From contig NC_054869.1 in the NCBI RefSeq assembly GCF_018320785.1, positions 17,742,698-17,806,697 of the forward strand: a stretch of DNA of 64,000 bases. Direction: 5' to 3'. The notes beneath the pieces were generated by a model that was not told the DNA's origin, searched no databases, and was given only the letters and a program-made list of their open reading frames with translations. The DNA is from Cheilinus undulatus (taxonomy: Eukaryota; Chordata; Actinopteri; Labriformes; Labridae). Of this stretch, positions 9,401 through 19,977 are shown in pieces. The position numbers and the translations under genes are program-made. Position 1 is the stretch's first letter. Each line of letters starts with the position of its first letter.

Positions 9401-11838
9401 ATCTAATACCAATGCCGATATCATACCCATAATATCATGCATCCCTAAAATGCACGCTGAAGATTTCTAAAAGCTTGTGCAGGTGTAGGTGCAAAGCAGA
9501 ATATCATCAGCAGAAAATTAAAGGAATTCAGTATAACTTAAAGCTCCTGGTTGGAGTTTTTATCTGGCTATGAAACAGGCTAAATATGATACGGGCAGTT
9601 CTGCACCAGTGGTTCCCAACCTGTGGTCTGGGGGGGCCAAAGATCTCAAGGAGGGTGCAGGACTCTGTCTGCTCTGTGGTTGTCATAATAAGATGTACAT
9701 ATACATTTCTTAAAACCATGATTAGAGACATTAACACACAACCAAGTTAGGGCCAACCTAAAAATCTATTTATTTTTTAGCAAAACAATCAACATATGGT
9801 TGTAGGGGGTTAAACATTTGAGATTATAAAGTCATATATTTAAAAGGAGAAAATTTCAGAGTTTAATATGTTGGACATTTACAAGAAAAATCTTAAATTT
9901 TGACATAAGAAGCTCAGAATTTTAGATTTTTTTTGAGTCCTAATTTTCAAAAAGTGTAAATTTAAAACTTACGAGATGTCAAACTGAGAACAGTAGCTGG
10001 ATTTTCAACTTTTGGACTTTAAAATATCGAAATTCTTAGTTTTGGTTCATGGGCAAATATGATTTTTAAAGTTAAAAAAACTTAAATAAATTTCAAGCAA
10101 ATAAACAACTTTTTGAACTGGAGAATTCCAGTTTTCTCTTGAAAATTAAAATACTTTTTTTTTTAGAGTGGCCCTAATACACCATGGTAGTAATGGATAG
10201 TTTATGCACAGAGCTTTTGTCAGAAAGAAGTGTATGAGGGCCTATTATGTTGAGATTTTGTCAACAAAATAAATCAAATTGATGTTTTTATTTTTCCAAG
10301 TGGGTCCTGTTTGGCTTAGCTTTTCTTAGATACGAGTAGGGGGGACCCCAAGGAAAAAAGGTTGGGAACCACTGCCTATGAAAGCAAACAGACCACTTAG
10401 AGGAAAACTGACCATTTCTGATTGATTTTGTATGTCATCTCTGCATCACATGTGCCATCCCTTATTTAGATAATGCTATTAAAAAACAATGCATGCAGAA
10501 ATGTATTGAATTACAAATTAGGGTAAATTTTTTTGTCAGAAAACACTTGCACATTTGTGGGACAAGATCAACAAAGACGTAAACAATCCTGTTTCATTCA
10601 GGAATCGCTAAAGTTGTCACAAACCGGAAAGTTCCTCACGGTCACATTAACAGACATAACAAATACTCAAAGTTTGACTTTTCTGGGACTGTTTTCACAA
10701 ACAGATTCAACAAGTGCAGTCTCATTTTATGAGTGTTTTCAGGGCAAAAATACACATGTATGGAGATGAAGAGATTCATATTAAAATGACTTCATGTACT
10801 GAATACAGGTGTGCCAGAAGACAGGAGAGATCTCATTGTTAAAGCAGCAGCTGAGAGACTGCCAGGCGGACGTCAGCCACAAACTGAATGAGATCGTCAG
10901 CTTGCGGGCATTACTGAGGGAAAATGCAGCCAAGATGGAGACGCTAGAAAAACAAAACAAAGAGCATGAGGACAAACTTCACTCTCGCACCATAGAGGCT
11001 GAGGTGAGTGCTTTTGGTTCAATAGCAATTTAAGCAAGGACATGTTAATAAAAAGCCCACGCAGCGCTTGTAAGACGAAAGCCCCTGCAGTTAGGAAAGA
11101 TACCGGCTGTTATGGGCTCCACTCGATTCTGACCTTCAGACTGTTTTCACTGTCCTTGTATAAGCAGGAATAAATCACCACAGTCCTCATGAAAGAAATT
11201 ATCACACACTTAAAATAATTGGACTTGTTATATCAGTCAAAACAGCCTTTAAAGTGCTACCTGTCTGTGAATTTTCAATATAGGTGTGTCAGAACGAACT
11301 CCAACGCAAGAAGAATGAGGCCGATCTGCTGAGAGAGAAAGTAGGCAAACTGGAGATGGACATTCAGGTGATGAAACAGGATCTGGCCCTGGCTAAAGAA
11401 CAAAGACTGCAGCACAGTCTGCAGCAAGAGGCCCGTGCCCAGACTCAGGCCTTGGATAGACTTGCAGAAGACTCAGACTCCCCCGCCGCGCAGGGCCAGG
11501 AGGAGGAGAACGAGAGCAAACACAGCTCTACAGAATCACTCCAGAAGGAGGTGGAGAGACTGAAGCAGCAGCTCAGCGAGGAGAGGGATGCGCAGCAGAG
11601 GCAGGCCAACAGCTTTGAGCAGGAGAGGCTGACGTGGAACAAGGAGAAGGACAGGGTCATAAAGTACCAGAAGCAGCTCCAGATCAACTACCTGCAGATG
11701 CACAAGAAGAACCGCGACCTGGAGAGGATCCTGAAGGAGCTGACGGCTGAACTGGAGAGCCGGACGGAGCTAGGGATGGACTTCAACTACAGCTCAGGGT
11801 TACAAACATATGATGATGTTATTGCCACAGAGATTTGA
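3180..11838 (+). CDS. lzts1: Leucine zipper putative tumour suppressor, LZTS1-type (8 coding exons)
   Basis: Coding exons are 3180-3410, 3487-3624, 5897-6059, 6142-6533, 6649-6822, 8073-8204, 10809-11003 and 11284-11838. They join in frame to 659 codons plus TGA, against about 600 residues in mammals. What I see: the N-terminus MGSVSSLINGNSLNSKHC, including a glycine at position 2 suited to myristoylation; EDFFYIK at 71-77; TAFKPVIPRS; LSDSGRNSMSSLPTHSTS; long heptad-rich coiled coils from about residue 295 to 640; and the C-terminus YDDVIATEI, a PDZ-ligand-like tail. These blocks match LZTS1 better than LZTS2 or LZTS3. Family knowledge: LZTS1/FEZ1 is a cytoplasmic and postsynaptic coiled-coil protein linked to cell-cycle control and neuronal delamination. 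All splice sites are GT-AG. The mammalian gene as I remember it has fewer coding exons, so several introns here may be fish-specific. Naming it lzts1 rather than another paralogue is inference; that it belongs to the LZTS family is firm. Confidence 0.93.
3487..3624 (+). CDS. lzts1: lzts1 coding exon 2 (residues 78-123)
   Basis: The acceptor is TATAAG, followed by GTGAGCCAAAAA (V-S-Q-K), which continues EDFFYIK as in mammalian LZTS1. The exon ends at AGG/GTGAGG, phase 0. It is low-complexity and serine/glutamine-rich. Confidence 0.88.
3844..4690 (+). mobile_element. Copy 1 of an AGCTAA-rich dispersed element
   Basis: From GGGTCTTGCTGCAGAC near 3846 this copy aligns with the left end of the element at 15945. 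Both share TCAGAACAGAAG, then GATTCATAAG and GCATTCATGAAATAACCACA-type sequence at 3975-4020. Its interior is an array of AGCTAAG/GGCTGTTTAAAGTAGCTTAA units. The right end is not recognisable. It lies in lzts1 intron 2. Confidence 0.6.
4150..4690. repeat. Higher-order tandem array, 81-base and 217-base periods
   Basis: The word TTGGGC followed by TAAC/AAAC recurs at 4155, 4236, 4372, 4453 and 4599. The spacings are 81, 136, 81 and 146, so the pair (4155, 4236) repeats as (4372, 4453) at 217 bases. Each unit contains TAAGCTAAGTGGCTGTTTAAAG-like sequence. It forms the interior of the dispersed element in lzts1 intron 2. Confidence 0.7.
5128..5290. repeat. Purine-rich (GA) low-complexity tract
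   Basis: The plus strand is almost entirely A and G, with GAGAGAGAGGGATAGAG-type blocks. It lies in lzts1 intron 2. The open frame on the other strand here is a composition artefact. Confidence 0.7.
5897..6059 (+). CDS. lzts1: lzts1 coding exon 3 (residues 124-177)
   Basis: The acceptor is CCCTAG. The exon encodes TSAEKSLVHSTAFKPVIPRS and onward to DTFS. The TAFKPVIPRS block is conserved in LZTS1. It ends in phase 1 with donor G/GTCTTT, and the next intron is 82 bases. Confidence 0.9.
6142..6533 (+). CDS. lzts1: lzts1 coding exon 4 (residues 178-308)
   Basis: Encodes G-TLSDSGRNSMSSLPTHSTSG, a signature of the LZTS family. A serine-rich linker follows, then IRSPITTDESLIERLEQRLL and LQELQ, where the first coiled coil begins. 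The acceptor is TTTCAG and the donor CAG/GTACAA, phase 0. Confidence 0.93.
6649..6822 (+). CDS. lzts1: lzts1 coding exon 5 (residues 309-366)
   Basis: The acceptor is AAATAG. The exon encodes VSFEEKEAETCQLFEERQKY and onward to HLQVSQLQ in a continuous helical heptad pattern. The donor is CAG/GTCAGC, phase 0. The Fez1-type coiled-coil region continues here. Confidence 0.92.
6948..7977 (+). mobile_element. Decayed Tc1/mariner element in lzts1 intron 5
   Basis: Plus-strand transposase fragments include NETKIVLFG near 7540-7563 and [14 protein letters not shown] at 7636-7680, both typical of Tc1 transposases. The right end GTGAATACTTTCTATAGGCACTGTA stops near 7977. A degraded counterpart of that end (CTACAAAGTATTATCAACT) sits at about 6952. 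The central frame is broken by stops and indels, and a poly-C run at 7013-7025 interrupts the left arm. Confidence 0.8.
8073..8204 (+). CDS. lzts1: lzts1 coding exon 6 (residues 367-410)
   Basis: The acceptor is TTCAG. The exon encodes AERERLQEDVSKLTREKDLV and onward to LAPTLEETQWE; the end matches the PALEETQWE block of mammalian LZTS1. The donor is GAG/GTGAGT, phase 0. Confidence 0.93.
8205..10808. other. lzts1: lzts1 intron 6, repeat-bearing
   Basis: This 2.6-kb intron holds a decayed DNA-transposon end reading inward from TTAGGGATGCATGATATT (minus strand, ending near 9447) and a separate element with inverted ends at about 9606-10375. No extra exon was recognised. Confidence 0.5.
9606..10375. 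mobile_element. Non-autonomous hAT-like element with AGTGGTTCCCAACC ends
   Basis: The left end CAGTGGTTCCCAACCTGTGG is mirrored by AAAAGGTTGGGAACCACTG at the right. Both are followed inward by G-rich GGGGGGCC/CCCCCCTAC stretches. The interior is AT-rich without coding capacity. I could not find a clear 8-base target duplication. This terminal type is typical of hAT elements in vertebrates. Confidence 0.65.
10809..11003 (+). CDS. lzts1: lzts1 coding exon 7 (residues 411-475)
   Basis: The acceptor is ATACAG. The exon encodes VCQKTGEISLLKQQLRDCQA and onward to SRTIEAE; VCQKxGEISLLKQQL is near-identical to LZTS1. It is continuous coiled coil. The donor is GAG/GTGAGT, phase 0. Confidence 0.95.
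11284..11838 (+). CDS. lzts1: lzts1 terminal coding exon (residues 476-659)
   Basis: The acceptor is ATATAG. The exon encodes VCQNELQRKKNEADLLREKV, an acidic linker with EEENESKHS, then a second coiled coil around QKEVERLKQQLSEERDAQQ. It closes at YDDVIATEI before TGA at 11836-11838. The last residues (ATEI) resemble a PDZ-binding tail and are family-conserved. Confidence 0.95.
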   Translation: MCQNELQRKKNEADLLREKVGKLEMDIQVMKQDLALAKEQRLQHSLQQEARAQTQALDRLAEDSDSPAAQGQEEENESKHSSTESLQKEVERLKQQLSEERDAQQRQANSFEQERLTWNKEKDRVIKYQKQLQINYLQMHKKNRDLERILKELTAELESRTELGMDFNYSSGLQTYDDVIATEI

Positions 11839-13399
11839 GATCACATCGTTCAGTGAAAGCTAAATGGGCACTTGACTGTGATTCACCACTGATATTTATG
11901 AATTAATTACACCTGCAGATCATTCACTGAATATTGGTGTTTACCATGGTTATTTATTAGAATGTGGATCATCTAGAAACACTTTTAGTTCTTGTATAAA
12001 AGTAAATATTAAATTATTACATTTTTAAATATTTTTTTTACCATCCTTTTACTCACCATTAAAATCATGCACGTTTTCTTTGTTTTTTAATACCATTTAT
12101 GAGTCGAGACAGGCCAGACAAAGGTGAATTATCCATTTTTATGATTAATGCCTGATGCTGACATATGATGTGCATGATGGTGGCTCAGCATCTGCCCCCT
12201 CCAGCATGGAAAATGGCAGTGATGTATCATCTAATGCAGATTACTTTAACCTTAATGAACTTTGCCTGCTTTGCTCCTTTACAGTCTGTTATTTAAGGTG
12301 ATCATGCATGGAAAAGTACCTTTAAGCATTTCAGTCGTTTCATTAACATCACATTAGTCTCATATTTGTATATTTGCAGTATTTGTAGTATCCACACTGA
12401 TGTCAAAGATGGATTTTGCACTTCAAAATACATGTTCATAAAATCTTTTACTGTCACGCATTAATTAACAGTGAATTTTTTAAGTCCATATGCAACCAGA
12501 CGGTTCTGAAATCATATTTTCTCTACCATCTGCATGCTTTATTCTTGTTTTTCTTTTAATTTTGTTTAGAGGACGTTTCAGTGATTCATCTTCAAAGGTA
12601 AAAGCCTAAAAGTAAGTTCTTCAGGTGCCAAATGTGCAACTTCTATCACCCATACAATTACCATCTCACTTTTTAAAATTATATATAAAACTATTTTATT
12701 TTATGAAAACAAACCTTTAAATTAAGATATTTTTGTGTACGTGAACTCAGGACTCTGTTTAAGCAAATCGCACATTTAAACTATGCAGAACTCAAAGAGT
12801 TTAGAAATCAGTGTCATTAAAGTTCCTAGTAAGGTTTCAATACTTCACCATTTCTGAAACCCTGTGTTTTAAATCTACACAGTCTCTGGTATTTTAATGT
12901 ACAGGAGATTTTCTTTGGGTCGCCAGATGAGTTTTCAGACTTTCTTTGCTACAGTATTTAATGCTTGGCTAAAAAGAAACACATTTTTCCAGACCAGACA
13001 GCCCAAGGGGTCAAGCATGCAAAGCAAGCCTATGTGACAGAGGGGAAGCTGCTTCTCCCATGCTTGTAAAGCAGAAAGCACCAGGTCAGGACCGGATTTA
13101 GACTGGAATTAATTTTTTTCAAGCTAGCACCAGCTATCAGCTCAACCAACCAGCCGAGGATGGCAGAAGGCAGACTTGATGGGCAGTAATATATGGAATA
13201 CAAAGCTGTTGGTTTGTGTCTTGTAAAAAGTGGATCACCAGAAAAAAGGGGGAAACACTGTTTTAATGAATGATAGTATTGAAAAGTTCCAAAGATTCAA
13301 AAAATAATACCTTTTTTTTTTTTTACGAGGCAGGTGCTTATGAGTGGAATGACTTCATTAAATGATTGCAAGTCAGCTCCTACATGCTAAGTTGCACAT
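11839..13399 (+). other. lzts1: lzts1 3' UTR and downstream spacer
   Basis: AT-rich sequence follows the stop codon. A weak ATTAAA signal occurs near 12009, but no canonical AATAAA with a clear downstream element was seen, so the transcript end is uncertain. Poly-T at 13311-13324 is the only simple repeat. Confidence 0.4.
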
Positions 13400-14400
13400 A
13401 TACAGTACATTTCACAATGCTACATGTCATTTGGCAGATGCTTTTGTCTTATTGAAAGTATAAGTACAACTCAAGCAAAGATCTACACAGGAGTGATCAA
13501 CATTAGTAAGTGCCACGAAGGGCTTCAAGTCCAATCGGACACAGGTGTGGCCATGTAGTGCTAGAGGCAATGCTCATGGTGTCTCTGCAGATTGAATGGA
13601 GTTGGGTAATTTATTCCACCATCAAAGTTAGGAAGAAGAGTTTCCTGGCTTAGGGCCCTAATGTGATTAAAGTATCGGTCGACTTTTGCTTGGTGAGCAT
13701 AGTGAGCTAGAGGGAGTGTAGACCTAGATGAGGGATTCCAGGTAAACAGAAACAGTTTACTGCTTTGTAAACAATGATTAGAGTTTTGAGTTTGATACGA
13801 GCTGAAGTCAGTGTAGAAAGGTAAACAGAGGGGTGACATAAGCGGTCTTAGATTATGAAGACCAGACATGCTGCTGCATTCTAGATGTCTAAACGTGCAT
13901 GCAGGGAGGCCTAACAGTAATGAAGTGCACTCGTCAATCATATTACAGGGGCTGTGTTGCATGCTCTGTCAGGTAGGGTCTGATCCTCTTGATGTTATAG
14001 AGGGTAAATCAGCAAGACCGAGCAATCGAGGCCACATGAACCTTGAAGGTTAGCTGGTCATCAATCATGACACCCAGATTTCAGGCAGATTTGGTGGATA
14101 TTGATCCGTGGTTGCATGGTGGGCCTTGCTGTAATGATAATAAGCTCAGTCTTGGACAGGTTGAGCTGAAGGTGACATGCCTTCATCCATTTAAAAAATA
14201 TAATTAAGGCAGGATGGAGATAGCTGAGACAGCTGTGTCATCTAGTGGAAAGGGTAGGAAAAGCTGTGTATTGTCTGCATCGCAGTGATAAGAAAAGCCA
14301 TGCGAGTGGATGAAAACTGAGAAAAGAAGGGGAACTAGCACTGACCCTTGAGGCACCCCTGTTGATAAGCTATATGGTTTGAGACTCCTCCCCTCAGTGA
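13400..14400 (-). mobile_element. LINE fragment (L2/Rex-like reverse transcriptase), 3' half
   Basis: On the minus strand, 14370 down to 14200 reads STGVPQGSVLVPLLFSVF and then HCDADNTQLFLPF, a mutated form of the reverse-transcriptase core GVPQGSVLGPLLF...YADDTQL. The frame continues with GVMIDDQLTFKVHV and NIKRIRPYL, broken by stops. The 3' end carries AAAAGCATCTGCCAAATGAC near 13420-13455, the tail typical of fish L2-type LINEs. The YADD catalytic motif is damaged and the element is inert. Confidence 0.75.
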
Positions 14401-15940
14401 TACTCTAATTCAAGTTCTACCTGTGAGGAAGAACTTGAATCACTGGATTGGCCTCCCCTAAAGAAAGACTGATTTCACAAATATGTGTACCTGAAAATAT
14501 CTAATTTAGTCAGTGTGTAGGGGATTGTTTGCAATTTTTTATCATAAAAAACAACAAAGTTCCCTAAATAGGATGCCAAGAATTTTTTTTTATGTTGATG
14601 TGATTACAACAGGCATCAACATTGATTATTTTAACCAGTATTACATCAAGGTTTACAACTCTTCTATCATTATAAAATGGTACAGAAATTTCCACCGCAC
14701 ACTGCAAACTGTAGAACATCTCTGACTGATACCAAGGACACACTGTTTGGGAATTCACTCTGAGTTCTATTTGTGTTGAGAGGATGGGCGGATTAAAGCG
14801 AGCTGGATAGAATACAATAAAAGCAAATATTTTAAGAGTAAAAACAAAGGGGAAAGGGTGATCTCCCCGTACTGTCTCTCTCTCTCACTATGTAGTTTGT
14901 GAGTCTAAGCTGGCACAGCTCCACTCAGAGACAAACAGTCTTTCCTCGCTGCAGTCCTGGACATTTGGCACTTCTCCTTTGGATCTATTCCACTTCTCAC
15001 AAGGGCACAGCAGTTTGTGAAGCAAAAGTTTAACTACTCCCACCCACGCAATACTCAAGGGCCAGCACTGAGTATTAAGCAGAAATATATGCACACACTG
15101 CAGCGGTCAGGAATGTGTGGCAATCTTGAGATTATTCAACTACCTACCATCACATTACACTACCCCAGCAGGTCAGGGGAGATTTAGAGGCAGACAGACT
15201 TAAGTGGAGCTGTGAGGTGAGGGGCTGTGAGCAGGGGCACTCCAACTCAAGTGACTGATAAGTGTTATACACCACTTACGCTAGGGCTCAGAGTAGAGAC
15301 GTAGGCAAATATGGAAGTAGAAAAGTTAACAAAGACACCACAGAACTGCTGAATTTTTCTCTCAGAGTTTTAAAGTCAAAAGCAGAACAAAATGAGCACC
15401 TCTGGCAAATAAGCCTCAGAGAGACAGCCTGAATGCTGAAATACAATTGGAAATAGGCTTCAACAAACAAGCTTTGACACCAACACAGGTGATATGAAAA
15501 ACAGCAAATGTTTGTTATTTGTGCATCAGTGCTCGAATAAACTAATTAATTCTGTATCCTGCGTCTGTATCTGCCAACGGACTCTAACGGCAGTTTTAAA
15601 GGCTTATTTTGGGGGCTTTTTGCCTCTATTTTGGACAGTGTAGTTTATAGTGTAGGAAAGTGGGGAAAGAGAGTGGGGAGGACATGTGAGAAAGGCTGGC
15701 TGCCTGCTTAAAGGGCTTTAATTTGCATGAGATACAATGTGACCACTCTCACACCAACACCCAAGGAGAGCTTTTTGCAAATTTAAGAATAAAAAATCAA
15801 AGACACCATGAACATGTATGAGCATCCACACATCAACAAAGATATTGCTAGACTAACCTGTTTTCACAGTTTTCAGTCGTGTGACTGCACAGAGGCCTGG
15901 AGAGCAAGAAACAGCCTAAAACAAAGGCAACTACTGCAAG
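14400..15940. other. Intergenic stretch without recognised genes
   Basis: No exon with family resemblance, RNA gene or clear transposon end was recognised. Short open frames here have no supporting splice sites or homology that I can see. Confidence 0.4.
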
Positions 15941-15944
15941 AGGG

Positions 15945-16826
15945 GTCTGGCTGCAGACCGTACATTTCTGTTGCCCCCTCTTGTAGACTTGATGTGACAC
16001 ACTGTGTCAGAACAGAAGTGCCATAATGTGCCGGTACAATGTATTTACAGTTTTAGATTTTTTATATGATTCAGCTTTATTCATAAGCAAAGTCTGACAG
16101 TTGCATTCATGAAATAACCACATTGCAAAATTACAGACCAAGCACCGTTTCCTACATAAAACAGAGAAAAAGATCAGAGGTTGTTAGCTAAGCTCAAGCT
16201 AACATAGCTATGCTAGCTACGTAATTAACATTACTACAGAAGTGAATGCAGCTAAATTAGCCTTAGCAAGCTTTAGTAAACGTAACCAAAGCTAACATAC
16301 CTACATAAATCACGTATCTACATAGCGTATACAGCTTCTTTGTGATCTCAGCTTTGCTATGTTATTTAGTTTTGGCAAACAAAGCTTAAGCTAACTTAGC
16401 TACGTAGGTACGTAGCTGCTTTGTACATTACCACAGATGAAAATTAGCTTTATAGCTAACTCTGGCTTGACAGGGTTTTTTTTTTGCATTGCCCCTGTCA
16501 AATAAACTAATAAACTAAAAAACTACTTACTTTACCTGTGTAGCTTACGCAGATAACAGATCTGTATGCTACATTTGCTACACTAGAATGTTTTCCATGG
16601 AGGACAAGCTTTTTTCCCGTCAGCAGACTGTTTGGTCGGCTTCATTAAACATTATGTAATCGGGTTTTGCAGGTAACTCCCAACTTTTGCTATTCTAACA
16701 TTACCTTCAGCCTTAACCCTAAACAGAAAGTTTTAGCATGTATGTTTCGTTCTTACTGAGGGGGCGTTTCACATCTACGGTATGGGAGAGGGGACATCTA
16801 AGCTGTATGGTCTGCAGCCAGACTGC
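15945..16826 (+). mobile_element. Copy 2 of the AGCTAA-rich dispersed element, with both ends
   Basis: The left end GGTCTGGCTGCAGACCGTAC (15946-) is mirrored by GTATGGTCTGCAGCCAGACT near 16806-16825. The inverted similarity extends about 60 bases: CCCCTCTTGTAGACTTGATG on the left corresponds to the complement of CATCTACGGTATGGGAGAGG on the right. The interior is rich in GCTAACATAGCTATGCTAGC-like words. No coding frame was found. It is a non-autonomous DNA element, superfamily unknown, related to copies at 3844 and 60985. Confidence 0.65.
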
Positions 16827-16829
16827 CAT

Positions 16830-19800
16830 GATTTGCTAAGTTCTAAAAAATCTGAGCCAGAACTTAACTTTGGTGATATTTACATACTGTACTAGTATAT
16901 CTTCAGTAGGCCTAGTGGAGAATCCTTCTCCTTACACTGCTTTCTGGATGACAGTCTAGAAAAGTATAGACTGTTTTTTATAGTTCATAATGTCTTTCGG
17001 TCAATAATGTTGCAATAATTATGGGAAGTAAAGGGTGAGAAATTCAGCACCAGTTACAGTTGTATAAGGATCACTGCCAGCTGTCAGTGTTCTGGTGCTG
17101 TAAAGTTAGACAGTCAATTCTGATCAGGTTAACACATATTTGATGTCAGGATAGGAGATGTCTGTTTGGTGTTACTGTTCTGCTCTAGGAATAGCAGAGT
17201 GTTTGACAATATTAATCTGTTTTTTGCTCCTCTCTGGGTTTTATTCATTTGATGGGGTTCTGTAGGCTTTTCTCTCCATTATTGCAACCAGTTGAACAAC
17301 TGTTTTTCATTAAAAATAAAATAATAATAACTCGTGGTTGGGTCCATGAGTGTGTAACATCACACGAAAGCAATGGATAATTTTTGTTTAATTGAATACA
17401 TTAAGTGTTGTCCAACAAAGCTGGAAGGTAAATGGATGAACTCTTGAAAAAGTGGTGGGTCTGGATCAAAAAGGGGGTGATGGAGTGTTCGGACACCCAA
17501 AATATGCTTGTCATAATGGAAAACGGAGTAAAACATGCATGCAAGTCCTCCCAGGGTGACTTCAATGATGTGAGTTGTAGGCATGCTTTTTCCTGTTTCT
17601 TTGTTCAATCAAATGTTTGGTTCCATCTAAGGTCCAACTTTAAGTGGTTGAAAATTTTACTAAAATTTGGGCCAAAAATTTTTCATAAAGGAAGGAGGTG
17701 GTGGTTCCTAAGGCTGGACCAGTAGAGAACTACTTCTTTAAATCATATTGCCAGAAATATGCGGATGCCACAGAAAGTTCCTTCAAACACAACTCTTCCT
17801 ATTTATTGCATAACTTAACAAGCAAATGGCAGATTCAAAGATGAATGTGAATGCTGGTGGACATACATCCAAAGCTGTCAGCTGCATACTCTGTCGGTCC
17901 CTCATTATCATTCCCTGGCCCTCTTACACTTCAATAATGAGAAGATTGTTTTCCTCTCTGGTCTAATCATCTAATATCGCCCTTTATAGTGTTTCCTTCC
18001 TCACGCTGCAGCTCTTTCCAGCTCAGCTTCTGTCAAAACTAAGCTGATTGGGCCAAATCAAGACTGAAATCAAATTAAAGCCCATTGTCGATGCTCATGG
18101 CTCCGTCGCTGACATGAAAGGAGGACCACACAGAGGAGATAACAGAAACTCAGAGTCGCTGCTTTGACATGAAAGAAAATAACAGTCAAAGCAGTGGGTG
18201 GGTGAGGGGATTTCTTACTCAAAATAACCATGTAAGAGATACCACCTACTCTTCTTCACTGACATAACTGTATAAATACACACTGGCGTTGTCTTAATGC
18301 ACCAAGTATGCAGCCATTTAAAGTATACTTTAACAGCAGAGGAGTTTTTCTATTAATATTCCCTCTTTCAATGTTTATCTTTTTCAGAAAATCTTCTATT
18401 TCAATTATTCTAGGAGGTAGCAGAGGGTCTTAGAGGAAGGTTATGATATGAATCTCTTTGTATGGACTCAGCTGAACATGCAGAGTCGTGGTCCAGCAGA
18501 TGTCTGGGTGTGATTGGACAGCAGTTAGGCAGCCGTCAGAATACACTGGGTGATAATTTAGCCCTGCCCCTGCAGTGACATGATAATAACGCGCTCATAT
18601 CCTGCTGTGATTCTCCTGATCGGCTGACAGTCAAGCACAAAAGAGCCTGAATCCATTAGTGATGGGGAGGCGCTTCTGCAAATCTGTTCAACATACAAAA
18701 GAAGGGATGTATTAAATATTCCCAGCCAAGAAGTGTAATAATTCACAATGTGAACAAAAAATAAAACTGTTCTATTGCAAAGGAGAATGCCCTCACCTCT
18801 AACATTATAATAAATATTCCATAGCAGTAAATAATAGATGAGTCAATAACACTGTATCAGTTTCCACCTTGGCCTCATTACTCATACACACTCACATACT
18901 CAAATGTGCTATATCCCAGCTATACCCCCAAGCAATTAGCTGTTGTAAAATATCAGGGGGCTAGTTACTCAGGCATGTATTTCATATTTTTATTGGTTTA
19001 TTTGGAGACCTGAATGCAGTCCAAGCCACAGCAAACACAGCCTCAGCAAATCCCCAAGCTCCTCCACGGTCAGCAAAGTAATTGGGGAGGGAGTCCCAAA
19101 GGGTCCGGGCTCACTGCTGAACCCTCAGCTACAGACAAGTTAAAATGGCAGCAGAGGTAGATAGGAGTTAGTGTTAGCATGGAAGTGTGTATGTGGAGGA
19201 TGTAAGTACAGGAGGGAGCTTGAATACTTTGTGTGAATAGGCCCTGCAGTCTTTAGAGACTCGCTGGTTGGCCGGGAAACCATCTGGTTCCCCAGCCCCC
19301 AGCTGCAACGCCTATGGCTCACCATTTCTATGGGGATGTAAAATTCCGCTTAAGGGAGGGGGGCTATGTGGGCTGAAGGGATGCCAATTTAAGCCCCACT
19401 GCTCAAAATTAGTTAATTAACTCTATCTCTCACACAGAGAGAAACTTCCTTTGTAAGAAATTCTGCCATTCATCACAATCCAGTTCATTTTATTCTAAAG
19501 CATTGCCAACTATCAGCTTTTGAAATTAGCAGGGACTCTTAAATGTGGGATAAAAGGCTCCATTAGTGAATCCATAGCATTAAATTAAAAAGAACACAAA
19601 ATAAGGGTTCAAAAAAGTTTCCGAATTTTGGTCTGAGTTTTAAAATAGGCTTTTTTAACTGATAATATTGAGATGATATGTTTGGATTTCTGGACATAAT
19701 TATTTTCTGCCTTACAAAGTCAAGAAAAGGCTAATCAGATTCCCAGTCACTCTTCCAGCTGCCGGTCAGGGAGAAGACGTCTATGTGTATGTGTTATTAA

Positions 19801-19884
19801 AACAGACTAAGCATGTCATGGGATCTACTCATATTTTAATGAACAAATAACATCATATACATATTTATATACATACAAAGTGTT
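16830..19884. other. Intergenic stretch between lzts1 and ift25
   Basis: No gene was recognised. A partial copy of the GTGGGTCCTGA...CCAGTTGAGAACC repeat ends near 17737 (see the element at 40833). The minus-strand polyadenylation signal of ift25 lies at its right edge. Confidence 0.4.
19835..19840 (-). terminator. ift25: Candidate ift25 polyadenylation signal (ATTAAA)
   Basis: TTTAAT on the plus strand reads ATTAAA on the minus strand, 45 bases after the ift25 stop codon. It is the common variant hexamer at a plausible distance. It is weak as a sole signal. Confidence 0.4.
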
Positions 19885-19977
19885 TCAGGTTTGCACACTG
19901 ACTCTGTGCACTGACACAAAGTGGTCATATCCTGAGGTGATGATAAATCGAAGGTGGGTTGCACTGCTGCCGTTCAG
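19885..19977 (-). CDS. ift25: ift25 coding exon 5 (residues 99-128)
   Basis: The acceptor is TTTCAG. The exon encodes [20 protein letters not shown] and [10 protein letters not shown] before TGA. It forms the last beta strands of the jelly roll; ATYLRFIIVSAFDHFASVH is the human equivalent. Confidence 0.94.
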   Translation of the reverse strand: MNGSSATHLRFIITSGYDHFVSVHRVSVQT

